Source: Nitrososphaerales archaeon TH526 (GTDB lineage: Archaea; Thermoproteota; Nitrososphaeria; Nitrososphaerales; Nitrososphaeraceae). Taken from it: a stretch of DNA of 10,322 nucleotides. Position 1 is the stretch's first letter. Each line of letters opens with the position of its first letter. Location: contig JAATVR010000719.1 of the NCBI GenBank assembly GCA_014523665.1, positions 1 through 10,322 of the forward strand. The letters run 5' to 3'. The position numbers and the translations under genes are program-made. Of the stretch, positions 6,263-10,322 are shown piece after piece. The notes beneath the pieces were generated by a model. The model was not told where the DNA came from. It ran no database searches and saw only the letters and a program-made list of their open reading frames with translations.

Positions 6263-6701
6263 ATGACATTGCAGGGGAAAGTTTTCATCCTTATTTGAAG
6301 GAATAGTAGACCGTGACAATAATTCACAAATACCAAACCAATCCTTAGTAGAGTACTCATATACAAAGAATCCTGTAAAGATAGGAGAAAAGACCTATCT
6401 TACAATAACTATTAAGGATAAAGAAACTGGAAACCCAATCTCAGATGCATTTGCTTGCTCTATTGTTTGTGCAGCAAAAACATATTACATGTGTAAAAAA
6501 ATGTTTCTATGTAATCAGTACTGTTTTTGCTCACATAATGAATTGAAAATCAGTAAACAAGTAAGAGCTCAAGATTCGATAACAGTCTTGGTAGATGGCA
6601 AAGTTATACTCTTCAAAAAATTTCATTCATTTATGCGATACGCCACCAATAAAGATAAAGCAATTTCAATTAAGCATACAAATGACAAGAATTGCGAGTA
6701 A
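6263..6701 (+). pseudogene. Damaged secreted beta-sandwich (YtkA/FixH-like) gene with a Cys-rich tail
   Basis: ATG 6263 begins M-T-L-Q-G-K-V-F-I-L-I, like the start of a signal peptide, but stops at TGA 6296-6298. An overlapping frame, open from 6267 to TAA 6699-6701, carries N-S-Q-I-P-N-Q-S-L-V-E-Y-S-Y-T-K-N-P-V-K and then I-G-E-K-T-Y-L-T-I-T-I-K-D-K-E-T-G-N-P-I. This resembles the first strands of YtkA/FixH-like extracellular domains. After S-D-A-F the expected domain ends and an odd stretch with six cysteines in 25 residues follows (C-S-I-V-C to C-F-C-S-H). The last part (T-V-L-V-D-G-K-V-I-L-F-K-K) is again strand-like. The gene probably suffered an early frameshift and perhaps an internal one. 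It is divergent from the stress gene. Confidence 0.45.
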
Positions 6702-6738
6702 ATGTGTCATCCTCTTTTTCCTTTTTCTAACAACAATT

Positions 6739-7101
6739 TCACTGCAGACTATTTTGAGCAATCTGGGCATGCGTCTCTGCTCCTGCAGTATCACCAGCCT
6801 GTAGAGCTTTCATTGCCTCATCTAGGTCCATTTTAGCGGCACCTTGTTGTAGAGCCTTATCAGCTTCTTTCATGTGCGTCTCTGCTCCTGCAGTATCACC
6901 AGCCTGTAGAGCTTTCATTGCCTCATCTAGGCAAGGTGCATTTTAGCGGCACCTTGGTCGATACTGCCAGAAATAGGTGAAGCAAAAGCAAAAGTAGGTG
7001 CGATTCCTGTTATTAGTCCTCCAGCTCCAAAAGACATAGCAAAGACAACTATTACTGCAGGATAGAATTAGTTTCTTTCTGTCATTGCAAGTGTAATGCA
7101 T
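6739..7101 (-). pseudogene. Secreted protein with 35-residue helical repeats, broken by two lesions
   Basis: From ATG 7099-7101 the frame M-H-Y-T-C-N-D-R-K-K-L-I-L-S leads into a hydrophobic signal segment A-V-I-V-V-F-A-M-S-F-G-A-G-G, but only after a frameshift near 7055-7065. The alternative ATG 7083-7085 hits TAA at 7068-7070. After F-A-F-A the mature part has two copies of a unit of the type D-L-D-E-A-M-K-A-L-Q-A-G-D-T-A-G-A-E-T-H followed by M-K-E-A-D-K-A-L-Q-Q-G-A-A-K-M. It ends A-Q-I-A-Q-N-S-L-Q with TGA 6739-6741. The first unit is wrecked by a 5-base net insertion at 6932-6938 that creates a stop. The unit is alpha-helical and resembles short-repeat, possibly metal-binding or tetratricopeptide-like exported proteins. 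Intact relatives would be expected elsewhere in the genome. Confidence 0.6.
6770..6956 (-). repeat. Two coding tandem repeats, period 105 bp
   Basis: A 57-base block at 6770-6826 is identical to 6875-6931 (offset 105 = 35 codons). The next 18 bases at 6829-6846 match 6939-6956 (offset 110). The 5-base difference is the insertion that breaks the gene. Perfect identity of the longer block points to recent duplication or homogenisation before or alongside the lesion. Confidence 0.9.
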
Positions 7102-7276
7102 TTTATTCAATATAATGATTATACAGCCTAATTGCCTGATTACTGATTCTATTTTGGCTTATCCAATTTAGTTGGGACCCTAAGTTATCAAAAAACTTCA
7201 CATATGATTGAAGATCCCTTGATGCTGCATACATAAAGACGAATACAACAAGTGGGCGAGAAGAAGAGCAGCAGAG

Positions 7277-7319
7277 TAAGAAATATCTTTGTATGCATTA
7301 AGAAATATCTTTGATGCAT
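7277..7319. repeat. Tandem duplication of 22/21 bp
   Basis: The sequence TAAGAAATATCTTTG followed by (T)ATGCAT occurs at 7277-7298 and again at 7299-7319, with one T missing in the second copy. It lies about 140 bases before a gene start, and no function is evident. Confidence 0.85.
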
Positions 7320-7424
7320 GCTACTTAATCATTTCTCTAGTACAAGACGCTAAATATGAACGGTAGTACTTTCAAGAGGTAATAAGCTCAAAGTCGTATT
7401 GCATGGATCCCTATTATATTAACC

Positions 7425-7432
7425 TTAAATAT
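7425..7432 (+). promoter_or_regulatory. TATA-like box for the secreted 199-residue protein
   Basis: TTAAATAT lies about 25 bases before ATG 7454, the archaeal TATA-to-start distance. This suggests a leaderless transcript beginning at or next to the ATG. No Shine-Dalgarno is present. Confidence 0.5.
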
Positions 7433-7453
7433 TATTTTCTCTAACTATCTTCA

Positions 7454-8053
7454 ATGAATTATAACAGATTCAGAAGCGATAAACCAAACTTTGGGTCAAT
7501 ATTGGCAATAGTAGTAACATTGACATATGTGGGTCATCTAGGCGTAGTTGATGTATCGAGCCAATCGATGCCAATAATGGATAATACTTCAGTACAAGAA
7601 CATGCAGAACATACTTTTGACAATCTCATTGTTTCAGAGCATATTCCTCTTAATGGGCAACTAACTAATGGAGATTATATATTATTGATGGATCTTACAC
7701 CCTTTGCTACGAGTATTGAAGGACATAGTCATGTTGCAATGAAGGTTCCATGTAATGAAATTGGAAGTCCAAAAGTAGCAATAATAACAGGAATTGCTCC
7801 TAATCTCAAGACTTTGGACATTGGAAATGCTATCAATAATGGTACTCTTAATGGAGAGAATTTAGATTTGTCTGCTAAAGGAAGATCATGTTTGTATCAT
7901 GCAGAATTACCTAGAGGCATAACTGATATTGCATTAGTAAATACATCAAATGGAACGTTAAACTTCAATGAAGGTGGTAAATATTCTGTAACTGTGTCGA
8001 TACACGGAACAGCTATACAACATATTGGGTCAAATGAGACCGCTGGACCCTGA
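7454..8053 (+). CDS. Secreted protein of unknown function
   Basis: 199 residues. A polar basic N-terminus (N-R-F-R-S-D-K) precedes a hydrophobic segment at about 14-33, read as a signal peptide or anchor. The rest is soluble and strand-rich, with no family I recognise. Landmarks: I-P-L-N-G-Q-L-T-N-G-D-Y-I-L-L-M-D (64-80), G-H-S-H-V-A-M-K-V-P-C (90-100) and G-R-S-C-L-Y-H-A-E-L-P (143-153). The only two cysteines, 100 and 146, could pair, and nearby histidines (91, 93, 149) could bind a metal; both are guesses. Five N-x-S/T sites (44, 129, 163, 166, 194) fit archaeal surface N-glycosylation. The start is supported by the TATA-like box 25 bases upstream. The frame is intact, without stops or shifts, which stands out in this damaged neighbourhood. 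Confidence 0.8.
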   Translation: MNYNRFRSDKPNFGSILAIVVTLTYVGHLGVVDVSSQSMPIMDNTSVQEHAEHTFDNLIVSEHIPLNGQLTNGDYILLMDLTPFATSIEGHSHVAMKVPCNEIGSPKVAIITGIAPNLKTLDIGNAINNGTLNGENLDLSAKGRSCLYHAELPRGITDIALVNTSNGTLNFNEGGKYSVTVSIHGTAIQHIGSNETAGP

Positions 8054-8196
8054 AGGGCATATGTCTTTAATAGTATCTGCGAACTTCTCTTATTTCTCTG
8101 AACGGACCTCCTGTCTAATTTTTTCAAGTTACTCAGAAGTCTTTAGTTTTACAAATTTGCAGAGAATTAAGACTCATCAGAATACTTTTGAGCTAT

Positions 8197-8670
8197 TTAA
8201 CTATAGTTAGAAAGTATCCGTAATGTTCTATGTTTATTTAGTAGCCTATATCTGTGAAAAATATCCTGATAGACCGAAACGACTCTTGCCTCCTTTAATC
8301 TTTTTAAGTGGTATGAAATAGTTGAAGGGGCTCTTTGTGTGTGTTTTACTATTTCCTTGAATTTAGCACCATATTTTCTGTTAATTAAAAATCGTATTAT
8401 TTGTGTGGAGGTACTATTTGAAATACACTCAATGGCTTTCCAATCTCTTTTATTTACATACGTTGGATAGTAGCTAGTTCGACTGTAGCTAATCCTATTA
8501 GCCCTTATGCTTTTTGAATTCTCTATGGTTCCTAAGTGGTATGATAGTACACTGTTTATCAAATTAGTCTTTCGTAAAAGTTGTCTATATCTTATACCGG
8601 GTTTCCTTTCTATACACTTTAATAGAATAATAGCAGTCTTGTGGAAGGAATTTAACTTTTGTTTCTTTAT
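8197..8670 (-). CDS. Tandem winged-helix transcriptional regulator, start codon missing
   Basis: The frame ends at TAG 8197-8199 and carries two winged helices, as in an archaeal regulator type with duplicated ArsR-like folds. Counting from ATA 8668-8670, residues 10-60 contain the first (E-R-K-P-G-I-R-Y-R-Q-L-L-R-K-T-N-L with recognition helix S-V-L-S-Y-H-L). Residues 78-146 contain the second (K-F-K-E-I-V-K-H-T with A-P-S-T-I-S-Y-H-L-K-R-L-K-E-A). The first usual-type codon, TTG 8560-8562, lies inside the first recognition helix, so it cannot be the true start. The frame is open back to TGA 8728-8730 without ATG or GTG. The ATA at 8668-8670, before K-K-Q-K-L-N and about 21 bases after a TATA-like box, looks like a mutated ATG. 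Either a rare start is used or the gene is silent. Confidence 0.7.
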   Translation of the reverse strand: MKKQKLNSFHKTAIILLKCIERKPGIRYRQLLRKTNLINSVLSYHLGTIENSKSIRANRISYSRTSYYPTYVNKRDWKAIECISNSTSTQIIRFLINRKYGAKFKEIVKHTQRAPSTISYHLKRLKEARVVSVYQDIFHRYRLLNKHRTLRILSNYS

Positions 8671-8686
8671 GTTTGCCGTCCACCAA

Positions 8687-8695
8687 TTATAAAAA
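8687..8695 (-). promoter_or_regulatory. TATA-like box of the tandem winged-helix gene
   Basis: The minus strand reads TTTTTATAA, centred about 21 bases before the candidate ATA start at 8670. This fits a leaderless or near-leaderless transcript and argues that the gene begins near 8670, not at the internal TTG 8562. Confidence 0.4.
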
Positions 8696-8755
8696 GGACT
8701 TATTCTAGTAAAAAGGTTTTTCGGATATCAGACTAGCAGTGTTCTCTATTTAGGC

Positions 8756-8813
8756 CGCTGTACTTTCGAATAGATTATCTATATCGCTGTACTTTCGAAT
8801 AGATTATCTATAT
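8756..8813. repeat. 29-bp perfect tandem repeat, two copies, each with a 13-bp palindrome
   Basis: The unit at 8756-8784 repeats exactly at 8785-8813. Each copy contains the palindrome ATAGATTATCTAT (8770-8782 and 8799-8811) plus the self-complementary TTCGAA, which overlaps it. The block is 60-125 bases upstream of the TATA-like box of the tandem winged-helix regulator, between that gene and a small membrane protein gene. Paired palindromes at a fixed spacing are typical operator layout, but a function is inferred. Confidence 0.85.
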
Positions 8814-8845
8814 CGGACCCGAAGTTGTATGAGATAGGTTTGAAG

Positions 8846-9016
8846 TTATTTTATTGGTTCATGTATATGAGTCATATTAGATATGACAATGGCTCCGATT
8901 GAGACAAATGCAGCAACCATAAAAGCAACAAGAAAGCCACTAATTATTGCAGCTACAGCCACGCATGGATGCGGAAATGGTCTCAAGTCAGTTAGACTAA
9001 GCTTTGTCCATCTCAT
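8846..9016 (-). CDS. 56-residue one-helix membrane protein
   Basis: ATG 9014-9016 to TAA 8846-8848. The N-terminus M-R-W-T-K-L-S-L-T-D-L-R-P-F-P-H-P is followed by a long hydrophobic helix (C-V-A-V-A-A-I-I-S-G-F-L-V-A-F-M-V-A, about 18-47) and a short tail with T-H-I-H-E-P-I-K. Basic residues before the helix suggest an inside N-terminus and outside tail. A TATA-like ATTTAAAAATA (9032-9042 region) lies about 21-25 bases upstream and AAGGAG sits two bases before the ATG, so a leaderless start is more likely than SD use. The antisense frame over the same bases is less protein-like. No known family; the head could be a truncated larger membrane protein. Confidence 0.5.
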   Translation of the reverse strand: MRWTKLSLTDLRPFPHPCVAVAAIISGFLVAFMVAAFVSIGAIVISNMTHIHEPIK

Positions 9017-9031
9017 ATCTCCTTATAATAA

Positions 9032-9042
9032 TATTTTTAAAT
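9032..9042 (-). promoter_or_regulatory. TATA-like box for the 56-residue membrane protein
   Basis: The minus strand reads AATTTAAAAATAT here, centred about 21 bases before ATG 9016, matching archaeal core promoter placement for a leaderless gene. Confidence 0.4.
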
Positions 9043-9236
9043 TAGTTTGTCTAATAGTACGTACACTCAAACTATGGTAGTGGCGGCCACTTGGATAACG
9101 TAAATCTTTTTGGCCCCATTACCAATTTACAAAGTTTTAAGTATTCATTTTGTGAATTCGTAGAACTGTATGTTAGGTTTTTTTCTTGTCTCAAAGTCAA
9201 TAATACGGTGAATCTACGGCAATCGGCTAGATATTC

Positions 9237-9332
9237 TTAATCCAAATCCCTTCCTTGCTCTTCTGCCCTCTTTTGTAATACCTGATCCCATTGGGAAAAA
9301 CCACATCTATTAGGTTCATTCCTCCGTGTCAT
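9237..9332 (-). CDS. 31-residue charged mini-protein
   Basis: ATG 9330-9332 to TAA 9237-9239. The product starts M-T-R-R-N-E-P-N-R-C-G-F and continues S-Q-W-D-Q-V-L-Q-K-R-A-E-E-Q-G-R-D-L-D, a basic head and a charged helix. The frame extends back to a TTG at 9431 but that extension reads poorly and overlaps another gene, so the ATG is preferred. A TATA-like ATATAAG (9354-9360) is centred 25 bases before it, again a leaderless layout. No family recognised. It could also be the tail of a broken gene. Confidence 0.4.
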   Translation of the reverse strand: MTRRNEPNRCGFSQWDQVLQKRAEEQGRDLD

Positions 9333-9353
9333 TGCTTGAACCTTCCCATCTGT

Positions 9354-9360
9354 CTTATAT
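9354..9360 (-). promoter_or_regulatory. TATA-like box for the 31-residue mini-protein
   Basis: ATATAAG on the minus strand, centred 25 bases before ATG 9332. It lies after the stop of the secreted mini-protein at 9403, so it could drive the next gene alone. Confidence 0.35.
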
Positions 9361-9402
9361 GATGGGATTAGACAGTGAATGTAAGTCAGAAGACTTAGAC
9401 AG

Positions 9403-9576
9403 CTAATATGTCTCCATGAGCGGGGCATCAAAATTTATGTCTTCTATTGTATTTTCTGCTTTTGCACCATCTATTTCATAGTTTGAACTCAAGGCTATTG
9501 TCATGACACCGCCTGTAGTTAGTAACAAAACGAATATCTTATAATATATGAATGTCCAAGATCTGTTTCTGTTCAT
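9403..9576 (-). CDS. 57-residue secreted mini-protein
   Basis: ATG 9574-9576 to TAG 9403-9405. A basic, aromatic start M-N-R-N-R-S-W-T-F-I-Y-Y-K precedes a hydrophobic core I-F-V-L-L-L-T-T-G-G-V-M-T-I-A-L-S-S, a classic signal peptide. The remaining 26 residues are acidic (E-I-D-G-A-K-A-E-N-T-I-E-D-I-N-F-D-A-P-L). It is either a real small exported peptide or the front of a truncated surface protein; the abrupt end M-E-T-Y leaves both open. An ATAAAAAATTGG stretch about 30 bases upstream may be its TATA box. It is divergent from the acidic mini-gene at 9630, with about 50 bases between them. Confidence 0.5.
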   Translation of the reverse strand: MNRNRSWTFIYYKIFVLLLTTGGVMTIALSSNYEIDGAKAENTIEDINFDAPLMETY

Positions 9577-9629
9577 TTTCCATATTCCTATCTCATATTA
9601 GACCAATTTTTTATCATTATTAAATACGT

Positions 9630-9795
9630 ATGTCTAACGCCATTTGATAGAATCAAACTAGAGTTACGTTCCGACCTGATAGAAGAGAAAGCCAAAGAGT
9701 TAGATAAAGATGTGGATGAACTGAGTTCCCAAGATATACTCGATATAATGCTAGAACAAGACCAGAAAGCCCACGACTTGCTGAATAAAGACTAA
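9630..9795 (+). pseudogene. Small acidic helical protein, frameshifted near its start
   Basis: ATG 9630 gives M-S-N-A-I and then TGA at 9645. The frame shifted by one base continues F-D-R-I-K-L-E-L-R-S-D-L-I-E-E-K-A-K-E-L, then D-K-D-V-D-E-L-S-S-Q-D-I-L-D-I-M-L-E-Q and ends A-H-D-L-L-N-K-D, TAA 9793-9795. Removing one base in CCATTTGAT restores a protein of about 54 residues. It is highly charged and wholly helical, likely soluble. I know no family. The second frame has no ATG or GTG near its start, which supports the frameshift reading. Confidence 0.45.
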
Positions 9796-9975
9796 GATTT
9801 ATGCGGCTTAAGCTCGCGTATCAATAGTCCGCTACCATTGCAACTATAGTATGATCTATCCATTGGACCATATGAAGTCACTGATACCTAGACCTGATGC
9901 TTTAACGCGATGATTATTGATATATAACACACACCTTGAAAAAGGATTATATGATGAAGATGATCACGCCAGATT

Positions 9976-10159
9976 ATGCTATCATTAGGATGTCGTGACA
10001 CAGGCGCAGGAGTGTTGGGCTGCGATTATGTAGCTAAAGGAGAAACGGAAGAAGAGCTTTGGATAGATGGTGCATCTAATAAAAGTACATGGTGTGAAAG
10101 CTGAGGATATAACTCCGCAGTTTAAACATTACTATAAACGATACATCAAACATCACTAA
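9976..10159 (+). pseudogene. DUF1059 small protein, frameshifted
   Basis: ATG 9976 starts M-L-S-L-G-C-R-D-T-G-A, then G-C-D-Y-V-A-K-G-E-T-E-E-E-L-W, the conserved front of the DUF1059 family (C-R-D, C-D-Y/F-V, G-x-T-E-E-E). After I-D-G the original frame runs out at TGA. The frame shifted by +1 from about 10070 gives the expected back half: H-L-I-K-V-H-G-V-K-A-E-D-I-T-P-Q-F-K, ending K-R-Y-I-K-H-H, TAA 10157-10159. Joined, the length (about 60) is normal for the family. The function of DUF1059 is not established; the conserved Cys and His suggest metal or redox roles (inference). No clear ribosome binding site. Confidence 0.75.
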
Positions 10160-10322
10160 AATACATATAGAATCAACAAAACAAGCACCAGTAAATAGGG
10201 ATACTAATTTACATTTAACTGCTAGTCTAATTAAGAATCTAACCTATCAATTACTGCGGACTATTCTTTCCAATTTATCTCGAAAGACTTAAGAAGTATC
10301 CTGATAAGGCAAATTATCAAAT
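10160..10322. other. No gene supported at right edge
   Basis: A plus-strand frame (10113-10292) is open without a start codon and reads T-I-N-D-T-S-N-I-T-K-I-H-I-E-S-T. It overlaps the DUF1059 tail in another frame. In A+T-rich DNA this may be chance. Nothing else is visible. Confidence 0.3.

Larger units (their letters stand above)
7102..7453. other. Intergenic stretch with a promoter and a small tandem duplication
   Basis: I see no gene here on either strand. It holds a 22/21-base tandem duplication (7277-7319) and, at its right end, the TATA-like promoter of the secreted protein gene. The left end is the upstream region of the repeat-protein pseudogene. Confidence 0.5.

Noticed and set aside
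7897-8127. 76-residue minus-strand open frame
   Set aside because: Antisense of the intact secreted protein gene; no independent signals.
8507-8692. 61-residue plus-strand open frame
   Set aside because: Antisense to the upstream part of the tandem winged-helix gene, whose reading is family-like.
8756-8813. CRISPR-like repeats of 29 bp
   Set aside because: The copies are directly adjacent with no spacer, only two exist, and no cas gene is nearby.
8883-9080. 65-residue plus-strand open frame
   Set aside because: The opposite strand gives a better membrane protein with a well-placed TATA box.
1-10322. Transposase, integrase, tRNA, toxin-antitoxin or defence system
   Set aside because: I looked for conserved motifs, terminal inverted repeats and tRNA arms (T-loop GGTTCGAATCC-like) and found none convincing.

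Overview
The window reads as chromosomal DNA of a soil-type ammonia-oxidising archaeon (Thaumarchaeota/Nitrososphaerales, Nitrosocosmicus-like). This is an inference from several signs: A+T-rich DNA, archaeal TATA-like boxes about 25 bases before start codons (leaderless genes), many small secreted or one-helix membrane proteins, a tandem winged-helix regulator of archaeal type, an ATP-type universal stress protein, a PepSY protein and a DUF1059 protein. No marker gene confirms the taxon.

Layout. 1-184: tail of a beta-helix surface protein. 392-874(-): MarR regulator, divergent from 923-1484(+), a secreted PepSY protein broken by a frameshift; both start around a duplicated 9-base element. 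1485-2464: gene-poor, with a possible decayed PepSY copy and short coding-like remnants. 2465-2971(-): membrane-anchored carboxypeptidase-regulatory-like protein with a strong Shine-Dalgarno. 2990-4210: 1.2 kb with only broken mini-genes. 4211-5137(+): C-terminal half of a Cu/Ag P-type ATPase, cut just after the place of the phosphorylated aspartate. 5303-5754: two converging gene remnants. 5756-6187(-): universal stress protein. 6263-6701(+): damaged secreted beta-sandwich gene. 6739-7101(-): broken secreted gene with 35-residue repeats. 7454-8053(+): intact secreted protein of unknown function. 8197-8670(-): tandem winged-helix regulator without an ordinary start codon, with a 29-bp tandem palindromic repeat upstream. 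8846-9576(-): three very small genes. 9630-10159(+): an acidic mini-protein and a frameshifted DUF1059 gene.

Interpretation. Genes that look intact (MarR, regulatory-like membrane protein, universal stress protein, secreted 199-aa protein, a few mini-genes) alternate with many broken ones. The region looks like a decaying accessory stretch with an envelope, stress and metal theme. I see no transposase, integrase, CRISPR array, tRNA, rRNA or recognisable defence system, and no clear new multi-gene system. The strongest unusual signals are a templated (quasipalindrome) mutation inside the repeat gene, the paired palindromes upstream of the start-less regulator, and the sharp truncation of the ATPase. 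Sequencing or assembly indels could explain some of the frameshifts, and reads would settle that.
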